Shown: positions 27,901 through 35,686 of the stretch, in pieces
How positions within the stretch are numbered: position 1 is the first letter of the stretch
Layout of the letters: each line of letters starts with the position of its first letter
Source: Candidatus Poribacteria bacterium
GTDB taxonomy: Bacteria; Poribacteria; WGA-4E; WGA-3G
DNA length: 64,000 nt
Direction of reading: 5' to 3'
Assembly: GCA_022827185.1 (NCBI GenBank)
Contig: JAJDTM010000062.1
Coordinates: 62,001 to 126,000, forward strand
Notes under the pieces: model-generated
What the model saw: only the letters and a program-made list of their open reading frames with translations
What the model was told of the DNA's origin: nothing
The model's database searches: none
Program-made: the position numbers and the translations under genes

Positions 27901-30397
27901 TCAGTTGCCCTGTATTGCTGTCAATGCTGAAGGCTGCGGCATCCCCCGTTGTAGGGATCGAATAGGTGAGCGTATCCTTAGCGATGAGTTGCCCTGGGTT
28001 CACCGGGTCCGGCTTCTTATCCTGATCGGTTGCGGCGATCGGCGTGCCGATGTTTGTGTTCGCAACCGAGTTCTCTGCGATAGACCGCGTGGTGCTATCG
28101 CCATCTGTGAACACAGGCGCGTCGTTGACATCTGTGACGCTAATCGTGACGGTGGTCGTATCCGATAGGCTGCCATCAGAGGCAGTGACCGTCACGGAAT
28201 AGGAGGCTTTTGTTTCACGGTCCAGGGCGACACTGGTTTGAAGTTGCCCGGACGTGCTGACGATGCTAAACGAACTCGCATCTGTGCCACCGAGGGTATA
28301 GGCGAGCGTGGTATTCGCATCTACATCGGTCGCAGATACAGCACTGCCGATGTTTTGTCCTGATGCCGTGTTTTCTGCGATGGACCGTGTTGCGGTGCTG
28401 CTTGCGAAACTCGGTGCCTCGTTGACATTCGTCACATTGATCGTGACGGTGGTCGTATCCGACAGACTCCCATCGGAGGCAGTGACCGTCACGGAATAGG
28501 AGGCTTTTGTCTCGCGGTCGAGAGCTGCGCTTGTTTGGAGTTGCCCTGTAGTGCTGACGATACTAAAGGCTGCGGCATCGTCGCCACCGAGTGTATAGGT
28601 GAGTGAAGTATGGTCAACATCCGTTGCGGCGACGGCAGTACCGATGTTTTGCCCTGAAGCCGTGTTTTCTGCGATAGAGCGCGTCGTGGTACTACTTGCG
28701 AAAGTGGGTGCCTCGTTGACGTTCGTCACATTGATTGTGACGGTGGTTGTATCCGACAGATTACCACCATCAGTAGCAGTGACTGTCACAGAATAGGAGG
28801 CTTTTGTTTCACGGTCCAAAGCAGCACTGGTTTGGAGTTGTCCCGATGTGCTGACGATGCTAAACGAACTTGCATCCGTGCCACCTAAAGTATACGCTAA
28901 GGTGTCGCCATCCACATCGGTCGCAGTGAGAGCAGCTCCGATATTTGTGTTGGCTGCGGTGTTCTCTGCTATGGAGCGCGTCGCGGTGCTATTTGCGAAA
29001 CTTGGTGCCTCGTTGACATTCGTCACATTGATTGTGACGGCGATGCTATCGCTGCCGCCGTTGTTATCAGAGACAGACACCGACACAGAGTAAGACGCCT
29101 TGCTTTCATAGTTTAGGGCAGCGTTCGTTTGGAGTTGTCCCGATGTGCTGACAATACTGAACGAGCTTGCATCCGTGCCACCCAGTGTATAGGTGAGTGT
29201 GTTGCCAGTATCCGCATCCGTCGCAGTAACAGCACTGCCGATGTTTGTACCTGAAGCCGTATTCTCCGCAACAGATCGTGTCGCGCTATTCCCTTCACTG
29301 AACGCGGGTGCGCGGTTCTCATTGACATCTGTAACGTTGATCGTGACGGCGATACTATCACTGCCGCCATTCCCATCAGAGACAGAAACCGATACAGAAT
29401 ACGAGGACTTCGTTTCATAATCCAGCGCAGCACTTGTCCGCAGCTGCCCGGAGGTGGAAACAATGCGAAATGATGCCGCATCCGTGCCACCCAGTGTATA
29501 GGTTAACGTGTCGCCAGTATCTGCATCCGTCGCAGCAATCGGACTACCGATATTAACACCAGAAGCGGTATTTTCAGCAATAGACCGCGTCGTGCTGGTG
29601 CCAGCGGTGAATACAGGGGCGTTATTATTATTATCATCAATATCAACATCAATGGACATATCCGGATTGGCGGCTTTGAGTCTACGGAGGGGCGCGTAAT
29701 CTGCAATCGGATTCCCACTGAGCGTTAAACTCGTCAGCGAGGTCAAATCTTCAAGCGGAGATACATCCCTAATCGCATTGCCATTCAGCCAGAGTAAATT
29801 CAGCGGTGTCAAATCCTCAAGCGCAGATATATCTTCGATCGAATTGCCACCCAGCGTGAGCTTTCTGAGCGCAGTCAACTTCTCAAGCGAAGATATATCG
29901 CTGATCGAATTGCCACTCAACCAGAGTATTTTCAGTTTCGTCAAGTTCTTAAGCACAGATATATCACTGATGGCATTGTGACGGAGATAGAGCCATTTCA
30001 GTTTCGTCAAGTTCTTAAGCACAGATATATCGCTGATGGTATTGTGAGACATCTCGAGGGCTGTCAGCGTAGTCAAGCTCCCAAGCACAGATATATCAGT
30101 GATGGTATTGTGAGACAGATCGAGCGTTGTCAGCGCGGTGAGGCCATCGAAATCTCCAGCTTTCAAAGCACTGATTGATTTCTTGGAAGCCTCCAAGGTT
30201 GCAATCGCTGCAAGGTGTGCTGCGGTGACATCGTTGGCACTGTTAACACCTGGTACTGCAGCAACGATGGCATCCCGGATCTGTGGTGTGCGATCCTGGA
30301 CAGGGGTTATATCCGCATAACCTAATGTATGTGTGAGAAAAACTATAAAAGTGGTCAGGAAAATTGGGACGATACATTTTTTGTTTTTAAATAGCAA
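21977..30397 (-). CDS. Giant secreted LRR/cadherin-repeat surface protein
   Basis: The 2806-residue protein has a signal peptide (about 1-28) and three leucine-rich-repeat blocks (residues about 36-260, and DNA 24090-24715 and 22625-23175), each led by a cap like RTAQVRTAIVAA...VTVAHLAAI. Eighteen cadherin-like repeats (TTRSIAENTASG start, LDYET centre, VTINVTDVN end) and two Ig-like PALPAGLTF domains make up the rest. The end (SNYPNPFNPETWIPYQL to ATRKLLIRK) resembles T9SS/FlgD-like sorting domains. The start is TTG at 30397 with AAGGAGC upstream. It should be an adhesin or matrix protein; Ca2+ binding is inferred from DVNE/DAND linkers. Confidence 0.88.
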   Translation of the reverse strand: MLFKNKKCIVPIFLTTFIVFLTHTLGYADITPVQDRTPQIRDAIVAAVPGVNSANDVTAAHLAAIATLEASKKSISALKAGDFDGLTALTTLDLSHNTITDISVLGSLTTLTALEMSHNTISDISVLKNLTKLKWLYLRHNAISDISVLKNLTKLKILWLSGNSISDISSLEKLTALRKLTLGGNSIEDISALEDLTPLNLLWLNGNAIRDVSPLEDLTSLTSLTLSGNPIADYAPLRRLKAANPDMSIDVDIDDNNNNAPVFTAGTSTTRSIAENTASGVNIGSPIAATDADTGDTLTYTLGGTDAASFRIVSTSGQLRTSAALDYETKSSYSVSVSVSDGNGGSDSIAVTINVTDVNENRAPAFSEGNSATRSVAENTASGTNIGSAVTATDADTGNTLTYTLGGTDASSFSIVSTSGQLQTNAALNYESKASYSVSVSVSDNNGGSDSIAVTINVTNVNEAPSFANSTATRSIAENTAANTNIGAALTATDVDGDTLAYTLGGTDASSFSIVSTSGQLQTSAALDRETKASYSVTVTATDGGNLSDTTTVTINVTNVNEAPTFASSTTTRSIAENTASGQNIGTAVAATDVDHTSLTYTLGGDDAAAFSIVSTTGQLQTSAALDRETKASYSVTVTASDGSLSDTTTVTINVTNVNEAPSFASSTATRSIAENTASGQNIGSAVSATDVDANTTLAYTLGGTDASSFSIVSTSGQLQTSVALDRETKASYSVTVTASDGSLSDTTTVTISVTDVNDAPVFTDGDSTTRSIAENSVANTNIGTPIAATDQDKKPDPVNPGQLIAKDTLTYSIPTTGDAAAFSIDSNTGQLKTKNALNYEDKNAYTVVVTASDGNLTDTISVTISVTNVNEAPAFATGTTISDISATNGTAITSVTLPEATDPDANTTLTYTLTPALPAGLTFTPSTRILSGTPTAVSASATYTYTASDSTLSDTLTFSIQVSAANSAPTFTDGTSTTRSIAENSDSGTDIGSAIAATDANNDTLTYTLGGTDAASFSIVSTTGQLQTDAALNYESKSSYSVSVSVSDNNGGSDSIAVTINVTNVNEAPSFASSTATRSIAENTTSGQNIGSAVTATDVDANTTLTYTLGGTDAASFSIVSTSGQLQTSAALDYETKNSYSVTVTAADGTGEGSLSTSIPVTITLTDANDAPVFTDGDTTTRSIAENTVANTNIGTVVTATDQDKKPDPVNPGQFIAKDTLTYSIPATGDAAAFSIDSNTGQLKTKDALNYENDTSYTVVVTASDGNLTDTITVTISVTDVNEAPTFATGTTISSISATNGTAITSVTLPEATDPDANTTLTYTVTPALPAGLTFTASTRILAGTPTAVSASTTYTYTASDSNLSATLTFTIQVSAPANNAPTFTDGATTTRSVAENTASGQNIGTAVAATDADNDTLTYTLGGDDASSFSIVSNTGQLQTSAALDRETKASYSVTITADDGNTTNNTDSIDVTINVTNVNEAPTFATTTATRSVAENTATNQNIGAALTATDVDSGTTLTYSIPTTGDAAAFSIDSNTGQLKTKDALNYENDNSYTVVVTASDGNLSDTITVTISVTNVNEAPSFSSSDRVTLSVAENTAANTNIGDAFQATDPDSGDTVTYSLQRADKTSFRIDANTGQLKTHAALDYETKTSYINLAVRATDSGGLVSSVLVTVNVTNVNDNSPVFTEGASTTRSIAENTAFGTNIGTPVAATDADNDTLSYTLGGTNAASFYIVGTSGQLRTGSATLDYETKSSYSVTINVSDGNGGSDSIAVTINVTDVDESPANSAPVFTDGTSTTRTVAENTALGTYVGSAVAATVANNATLTYTLGGADAASFIIDSSSGQLRTNAAIDYEVKNSYTVTVDVSGSNGGSDSITVTINVTDVAESPIAPPLSERTAQVRTAIVAAAPGVSNANDVTVAHLAAIALLDLSNKSISALQTGDFNGLTGMGSLYLAENSISDISALSGLTQLTHLYLAGNSISDISALSGLTSMVNLDLNNNSISNISALSGMTSMLSLALNNNSISDISALSGMTLMASLALNNNSISDISALSGMTSLLAVGVAGNPISDYAPLRTLKAANPILRIDISLNNNPPVFTEGTSTTRSVAERTASGTNIGNPVAATDADNHTLRYSLGGTDADSFSIVSTSGQLQTSGVLDYETNPSHTVTVFVNDGNSGGDSITVTINVTDVVDHDPVFTDGTSTTRSVAENTASGTNIGNPVAATDADNDTLTYTLGGTDAASFSIVSTSGQLQTNAALDYETTSSYSVTVNVNDGYGGSGSISVTINVTDVVEHDPVFTDGDTTTRSVAENAGRGTNVGSPVAATDANTGDTLTYTLGGTDAGSFSIVSTSGQLRTNATLDYETKSSYTVTVEVSDGTGGSDSITVTINVTDVEESTITPVKDRTTQVRTAIVAAVPGVDNADDVTEAHLAAITELNLQSKSITALKAGDFSGLTGLETLYLNHASANANEKNSISDISPLAGLTTLTRLQLSDNLISDISALSGMTSMRNLYLDNNSISDISALSGMTSMTILSMKNNNVTDVSPLSGMTSMFILSVAGNPISDYATLHTLQSHSLFRLDISLNNNPPTFTDGATTTRSVAENTAAGQNIGAAVAATDANNHTLSYTLGGTDADAFSIVSTSGQLQTKAALDYETKSSYTVTVTAYDGNNGGDRITVTINVTDAVGAAPVVLTPPAPVLPKTTELLSNYPNPFNPETWIPYQLAKPADVTITIYDIQGRVVRTLRLGHQPAGFYQNRSKAAHWNGRNYLGEKVATGVYFYTLKAGDYIATRKLLIRK

Positions 30398-30588
30398 TTT
30401 CTAAGCTCCTTTACTGGTATTCAATAGAAAGTGGTAGGAATAAGACGCATTCAGAAAAGCCGAATGGAATAAAAATAGCCCGCGACGACCCGTTCCGTGC
30501 AAGCCGAAACGCGCATAGGCACGACAAAGAGAGAATGACCGTGAAGGCTATACTATCTCGTGAAATTAATACTTATTAATTGTTAAGT

Positions 30589-30599
30589 GGGGGGGGGGG
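30589..30599. repeat. Homopolymer of eleven G upstream of the giant-protein gene
   Basis: Eleven consecutive G on the plus strand (C on the coding strand) sit about 190 bases before the TTG start of the giant surface protein. Tracts like this are prone to slipped-strand length change and often tune promoters of surface proteins. Confidence 0.9.
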
Positions 30600-31091
30600 C
30601 GTGTTAACCATGCAGATGGCACAGTTAACGCAGAGTTAATAATACACAGAAGCAACGAATATCTTGAGCGGCAGCGCGCATTCTCACTGCGCACATCCGC
30701 AATGTGAGGCGCGGGGAAAGTTGATTTTGTAATGTTAGTATTGAGGTATCTGCTTTGCATTTTTTTCCTCGGACGTCCGGTTTTGGGTTTGAAAAATTGA
30801 TTGTGTAACATTTTGAGTTACAATAAGTCAATTTATGTTTTAGTTTAGATTATTAACCTATAAAGGCTTTATGTAACTTATATTATAGAATATTTTCAAA
30901 AAAAAAGCAAATAATTTTAATAAAAATTGTTAATTTGGCTTGAAAAGTGTGCAGAAATACCCTACCGGAGGATGAAAGTGTCTCTTTATTTTTACGGTTC
31001 ACAAGAAATAAAAAAGAACGTGAAATCCAATAATTTCTTAAAATTGAATACCTCTGTTTCCTAAAGTTCCTGTTGATTTTTTTATTCTTGG

Positions 31092-31121
31092 TTGACTTTT
31101 TTATTGTTTATAAGGTATTCT
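31092..31121 (+). promoter_or_regulatory. Possible promoter of the first DUF1080-like gene
   Basis: TTGACT (31092-31097) and TATTCT (31116-31121) are 18 bases apart and lie about 90 bases upstream of the start. The match to consensus is only moderate. A TTATGAT at 31144-31150 is an alternative -10 box. Confidence 0.35.
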
Positions 31122-31207
31122 ATTTACAGAATTCCCACTGTTGTTATGATGGTGAGGAATGAATTGGCGAATGTCTATGTTCTATTGATAAAAATGGAGG
31201 AGAGGCT

Positions 31208-31888
31208 ATGAGAACAGTTATCACAGTGCCGAAGTTAGCGGCGTTGGGTCTCGTTGTGTTTTTCAGTATCACGCTTTCGCTACCAACCTATGCAGGCACC
31301 CAGTTATGGGACTTTGAAAAGAAAACCGATGACTGGAAAGTTGCCAATGGAAAATGGGAAGTCAAAGGTGGTGTCTACAATGTTGAGAGAGGTGGGCGCG
31401 CGGAACACTCGCTCGTCGGTGAAGAGGACTGGGACGACTACACCATTGAAGCGAAAGTTCGATTGGATGAGCACAATTGGGCAGGGATCGTTTTTCGAGC
31501 GCAAAGCGAGATGGAGTACTACGTCTATTACCTCAATGTGCCCAATAACATAGTAGAGCTCTGGCGACACAAAAAAGGGGACTGGACTGCCCGTGACAAT
31601 ATCGTGAAAACCCCTCCTGTTAAAGGTGACAAGATAGAAAACGGCAAATGGATTGATATGAAGGTCGTCGTTGAAGGCAATGAATTTGCAGTGTATGTCA
31701 ACGGTAAACTTCAGGCTGAGAATAAAGATGATGTCTACAAAACCGGTCAAGTCGGGGTGTGGGCATGGGAAACTGAGGCGAGTTTTGATGATTTCACTGT
31801 TAGCGGTGATAATATCAAGGATACCCTTGCTGTTGACCCGCATCGCAAATTAGCAACCACATGGGGTCGTCTCAAACGGGTTTACTAA
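31208..31888 (+). CDS. Secreted DUF1080/LamG-like protein, paralogue 1, with KLATTWG tail
   Basis: The 226-residue product has a signal peptide (about 1-29, ending PTYAG) and a beta-sandwich (GTQLWDFEKKTDDWKVANG, HSLVGEEDWDDYTIEAKVRL, WAGIVFRAQSEMEYYVYYL, then IDMKVVVEGNEFAVYVNGKL). This resembles DUF1080 (3-keto-disaccharide hydrolase) and family-16-like folds, but no catalytic residues can be assigned, so carbohydrate binding is the safer guess. It ends HRKLATTWGRLKRVY. GGAGG precedes the ATG. It is the first of three neighbouring paralogues. Confidence 0.82.
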   Translation: MRTVITVPKLAALGLVVFFSITLSLPTYAGTQLWDFEKKTDDWKVANGKWEVKGGVYNVERGGRAEHSLVGEEDWDDYTIEAKVRLDEHNWAGIVFRAQSEMEYYVYYLNVPNNIVELWRHKKGDWTARDNIVKTPPVKGDKIENGKWIDMKVVVEGNEFAVYVNGKLQAENKDDVYKTGQVGVWAWETEASFDDFTVSGDNIKDTLAVDPHRKLATTWGRLKRVY

Positions 31889-32319
31889 TTTTTTCCGGTT
31901 TTACCTCAGAAGTTTTCTGCGTGAGCACCGCGTTGAAAGCTTTTGAGGCCGCTTTGATATTTTGTGCTTGTGGGCGCGCTTGGGCGTTTTCAAAGTGTTT
32001 CTACAGGTAGATTGTTATAATGGCGAGAAATGGATTGACGAATGTCTAAATTAGGTAGAACTTACGCAAAAAGCAGTAATTATAGTGAAATCCGAAAATA
32101 AGTTTACATTTGTAGCATAGGCTGTTAGCCTGTGTCATTGGGACACACAACTTCAGAGTTTACACAACGATACGAGTGTATAGATAATTACGGAACCTAC
32201 TATAACCCCCTAAAGAATCAACGGTATGAATGCCTTATGGGCATTCCCCGCCCCTTATCAGGGGGACTTTGAGAGGGAATGCGTAAGTCCTATTAGATTG
32301 ACAAAAATGGAGGATAACT
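31889..32319. other. Intergenic region containing an inserted inverted-repeat element
   Basis: The first part (31904-31948) repeats almost exactly at 33017-33063 after the next gene and can fold by pairing CCTCAGAAG with CTTTTGAGG. The second part matches the leader of paralogue 1 but is interrupted by the element at 32055-32291. No gene is present. Confidence 0.7.
32055..32291. mobile_element. Long member of the ACTTACGCA inverted-repeat element family
   Basis: The 237-base insert begins with AGAACTTACGCA and ends with TGCGTAAGTCCT, and is flanked by ATTAG on both sides (32050-32054 and 32292-32296). Aligning the leader of paralogue 1 (31140-31205) with this leader shows the same sequence without the insert. 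Inside it lies a hairpin unit (32112-32136) related to the tandem repeat at 5910-5970. It carries no gene, so it would need a transposase in trans. Confidence 0.8.
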
Positions 32320-33000
32320 ATGAGAATGTTTATTACAGTGCCGAAGTTAGCGGCATTGAGTCTCGTTGTGCTTTTCGGTGTGGCACTTTCGCTGCCGACG
32401 TACGCAGGGACCCAATTGTGGGACTTTGAGGAAAAGCATGATGATTGGAAAGTTGCGAATGGAGAGTGGGAAATCGCAAAAGGAGTCTACCATGTAGACA
32501 AGGGTGGACAGGCTGAACACTCGCTCGTCGGTGAAGAGGATTGGGATAATTACACCATTGAGGCGAAAGTTCGATTGGACACTCACCATTGGGCGGGTAT
32601 TGTTTTTCGTGCGGAAAGTGAGATGGAGTACTATGTCTACTATCTCAACGTCCCGAATAACAAGACCGAACTCTGGCGACACAAAGAGGGTGGCTGGGCT
32701 TCCCGCGACAACATCGCGCAAATTCCAGCTGTCGAAAAGGTCAAGATAGAGAACGGTAAATGGATTGATATGAAGGTCGTCGTTGACGGTAGTGAGTTTG
32801 AGATCCACCTCAACGGTAAACTTCAAGGTCAACATAAAGATGATGCGTATAAAACCGGTCAAGTCGGTGTCTGGGCATGGGAAACCGAGGCGAGTTTTGA
32901 TGATTTTACGGTTATGGGGGACAATATTGAGGATACCCTTGCCGTTGAACCTAATAACAAACTGGCAACGACATGGGCGCGACTCAAAAGGGTTTACTAA
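32320..33000 (+). CDS. Secreted DUF1080/LamG-like protein, paralogue 2, with KLATTWA tail
   Basis: This 226-residue protein is nearly identical in plan to paralogue 1: signal peptide ending PTYAG, then GTQLWDFEEKHDDWKVANGE, HSLVGEEDWDNYTIEAKVRL and WAGIVFRAESEMEYYVYYL. The tail reads NNKLATTWARLKRVY, the only one of seven in which the Gly of TWG is Ala. Both the leader and the downstream hairpin are shared with paralogue 1, so the pair arose by duplication of a unit of about 1.1 kb. GGAGG precedes the ATG. Confidence 0.82.
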   Translation: MRMFITVPKLAALSLVVLFGVALSLPTYAGTQLWDFEEKHDDWKVANGEWEIAKGVYHVDKGGQAEHSLVGEEDWDNYTIEAKVRLDTHHWAGIVFRAESEMEYYVYYLNVPNNKTELWRHKEGGWASRDNIAQIPAVEKVKIENGKWIDMKVVVDGSEFEIHLNGKLQGQHKDDAYKTGQVGVWAWETEASFDDFTVMGDNIEDTLAVEPNNKLATTWARLKRVY

Positions 33001-33095
33001 TTTTGAGTAAGGTTTAGCCTCAGAAGTTTTCTACGTGAAAACCGCGTTGAAGGCTTTTGAGGCAACTCTAACTCTTTATAAAAGGAAGTGATAGT

Positions 33096-33764
33096 ATGAA
33101 ATATCTGTTTTCAACTGTTGTGATGTGTTGTTTTCTCGTCCTCGTAGCATCTTTCGCTTATGCTGGTGAACAGACTTGGTCGTTTGATTCAGAAGCGGAC
33201 GACTGGAAAGTCGCGAACGGTGCTTGGAGCGTTGAAGATGGTACTTATAAGCTCGCTAAAGGCGGAAGAGCCGAGCACTCGCTCGTCGGTGAGGCTGAGT
33301 GGGAAGATTACACCGTTGAGGCGAAAGTCCGACTCGATGAAGGGAACTGGGCGGGTGTTGTCTTCCGCGCGCAGAGTGAGATGGAATACTACGTTTATTA
33401 TCTCAATGTCCCGAACAACAAGACTGAACTCTGGCGGCATAAGCAGAGCGCGTGGGATTCTCGTGATAAAATCGGCGAACTTGCGGGGAAGAACATTACT
33501 GTTGCGAACGACGAGTGGTTTGACATGCGGATCGTCGTGGAAGGCACGTCAATGAAACTCTGGATTAACGGTGAAGAACAGGGTGAACTTAAGGATGAAA
33601 CCGGTGCCGATTATCCTGCAGGGCAAGCCGGTGTCTGGGCGTGGGAAACCGCTGCGAGTTTTGATGACGTTACCGTTTCTGGGGATGCTGTTGAGGGCCT
33701 CACGCCAGTGGAGCCTCAAGATAAATTAGCTACGACGTGGGGTCGCCTCAAACAGCGTTTTTAG
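33096..33764 (+). CDS. Secreted DUF1080/LamG-like protein, paralogue 3, with KLATTWG tail
   Basis: The third paralogue (222 residues) has a different signal peptide (about 1-23, ending ASFAYAG) but the same fold: EQTWSFDSEADDWKVANGAW, HSLVGEAEWEDYTVEAKVRL and WAGVVFRAQSEMEYYVYYL. Its tail is QDKLATTWGRLKQRF. It is more diverged than the first two. GGAAG lies before the ATG. The next gene begins 40 bases downstream. Confidence 0.82.
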   Translation: MKYLFSTVVMCCFLVLVASFAYAGEQTWSFDSEADDWKVANGAWSVEDGTYKLAKGGRAEHSLVGEAEWEDYTVEAKVRLDEGNWAGVVFRAQSEMEYYVYYLNVPNNKTELWRHKQSAWDSRDKIGELAGKNITVANDEWFDMRIVVEGTSMKLWINGEEQGELKDETGADYPAGQAGVWAWETAASFDDVTVSGDAVEGLTPVEPQDKLATTWGRLKQRF

Positions 33765-33804
33765 GCGGCGTTTCATCATTTGAGCATAGGGAGGACGGTC
33801 GCAA

Positions 33805-35640
33805 GTGGCACCGAAACTTTCCTATTACGCAGTTGTATGGGTGGCACTTATCGGGTGCCACCTTACCTTATGGCAATTGCCAGACGCGTTCTGCCAAGAA
33901 ACAGCTGATGCTTCGGACATCACAGCACAGATTCGGGACTATAAAGCACAATTGGCTGCGGATGGCACTCAGACTGAAATTCGGTTGAAACTCGCGAAGG
34001 TGTATCTACAGATTGAGGCTTATGCCGAGGCGGTTGACGCGTATCAGCAAGTGATAGCGATTGCTGAAGCGAACGGAGTTCCGCGTAGCACAACGACCAC
34101 ACCGGATGCGGGTGTTCCGGCGGCTTACTACGGTTTGGGATTGGCATATACTGGTCTTGAAAAATTTGAGGACGCTATAACCGCATATCAGCAAGCCATT
34201 GCGTACACACCCGATTCAGCATATATCCACGCAGCTTTAGGGAGTGCTTACGCCAGCACACATCGGTACACCGAGGCACTCGACGCTTACAAAGTGGCGG
34301 TTGCGTTAAATTCCAGTGACGAGATGATTCATCATCAACTTGGGAGCGTCTATAGTAAGCGTGGTGCACACACGGCGGCAATACGACATCAACTGCAGGC
34401 GATCGCGCTTGCACCACAATTCGCGGCTGCGCACTATCAGTTAGGACTGCTTTACGCACAAGAGAAGCGGTGGACTGACGCTATCAACGCGTATCACACG
34501 GCATATCAGAACGATCCGGCACTCGTTGAGTCACTCTATAATCTCGCACAGGCATATCTCCGCACTGGGGATACTGCAGCGGCGCGTGAACAGATGGCAC
34601 TATTTGAGAAGCGGAAAGCGGTGCTCACGCCGCTACACGAGTTGCGCGGCGCGCTCCAGCGGACCCAAGGTGCAGCCGAACGCTCACAGCTGCTTGGTAA
34701 CATTGGTAGGTACTATCTTAAAAACGGAGACTATGAAAAAGCCGTCTCGGAGTACCAAAAAGCACTCGGCATGGATCCAGAATCGGTCGCTGCTTATAAC
34801 GGTATCGGGATTGCCTATACAATGCTTGAGAAATACAAGGATGCAGTGGCTGCGCAACAGAAGGCTCTGGAACTTCAACCGGACTTCGCGAAGGCACACG
34901 CAGGTCTCGGTTTAGCGTATCTCAGGCAGCATAAGACGGAACTCGCGCTAACGCATTACCTTCAGGCAGTCGCACTGGAACCCCAATTTTTAGAGGCACA
35001 TCAAAAAATCGCTATAATTTTGCTGAATCAAGAGCGTTATACGGAAGCGACTGACGCATATTTGACAATTATCAGCCTGAAACCGGACGATGCCGAGGCG
35101 TATCACAATTTGGGATTGTGTTATGCACATCAAGCGAGGGAAGGTGATGATACTTCAATATCTGCTGAAAATTTGACAGGTTCAGCGTTGGTAGCACTTG
35201 AAAAGGCTGTTGACCTTTCCGTATCAGTGGTTCGTGATGTGGCATCGCCTATTCAGCCGCCATTTCTGACGGAAACCTATTATCTGATTGGTGAACTTCA
35301 GGCGAGTCAAGGCGATTTCGGTGCGGCGGAGAAGGCTTATTTGTCGTCTGGTTTGCCGAAGGCGTATCATGCTTTAGCACAGTTAAGCGCGAAGGTTGCC
35401 AGCAGAGATAAAGCGGATCCGAAACGTGGGTTAGAAACAGCGCGGCGTTACGCACAAGAAGCGATTGGCTTGGATCCGAATGTCGCGAGTTATTACAATA
35501 CGCTTGCCCTCATTGAATTCCGACGCGGCGATTATCGGCAAGCCGAGCAAGCGATCCGAAAGGCATTAGCACTTGAACCGGAGAACCCCAACTACCAACA
35601 AGGGTTGAAACAGATTTCTGGTAAATTGGCGGCAGAATGA
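33805..35640 (+). CDS. Secreted or periplasmic TPR-repeat protein
   Basis: The 611-residue protein has a signal peptide (about 1-30) and roughly a dozen tetratricopeptide repeats (for example AAYYGLGLAYTGLEKFEDAI, then AAYNGIGIAYTMLEKYKDAV). TPR arrays form solenoids for protein-protein contact. The start is GTG at 33805, with GGGAGGA about ten bases upstream; no ATG fits. It may be co-transcribed with the third paralogue. No enzyme domain is visible. Confidence 0.85.
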   Translation: MAPKLSYYAVVWVALIGCHLTLWQLPDAFCQETADASDITAQIRDYKAQLAADGTQTEIRLKLAKVYLQIEAYAEAVDAYQQVIAIAEANGVPRSTTTTPDAGVPAAYYGLGLAYTGLEKFEDAITAYQQAIAYTPDSAYIHAALGSAYASTHRYTEALDAYKVAVALNSSDEMIHHQLGSVYSKRGAHTAAIRHQLQAIALAPQFAAAHYQLGLLYAQEKRWTDAINAYHTAYQNDPALVESLYNLAQAYLRTGDTAAAREQMALFEKRKAVLTPLHELRGALQRTQGAAERSQLLGNIGRYYLKNGDYEKAVSEYQKALGMDPESVAAYNGIGIAYTMLEKYKDAVAAQQKALELQPDFAKAHAGLGLAYLRQHKTELALTHYLQAVALEPQFLEAHQKIAIILLNQERYTEATDAYLTIISLKPDDAEAYHNLGLCYAHQAREGDDTSISAENLTGSALVALEKAVDLSVSVVRDVASPIQPPFLTETYYLIGELQASQGDFGAAEKAYLSSGLPKAYHALAQLSAKVASRDKADPKRGLETARRYAQEAIGLDPNVASYYNTLALIEFRRGDYRQAEQAIRKALALEPENPNYQQGLKQISGKLAAE

Positions 35641-35686
35641 CTACGCGTTCCTCTTACTGATTGCTGATTAAAACGAAAGGATTTTC

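Larger units (their letters stand above)
30398..31207. other. Long intergenic region between divergent genes, with a G11 tract
   Basis: No gene is supported in these 810 bases, which separate the divergent giant-protein gene and the first DUF1080-like gene. The region is AT-rich and contains a run of eleven G at 30589-30599, a short match to 6920-6942 (GCAGAAATACCCTA) near 30950, and a possible promoter at 31092-31121. Confidence 0.6.

Noticed and set aside
21977..30397. Several adjacent genes rather than one giant gene
   Set aside because: The frame is unbroken from the TTG at 30397 to 21977, with one signal peptide at the start and one sorting-type domain at the end.
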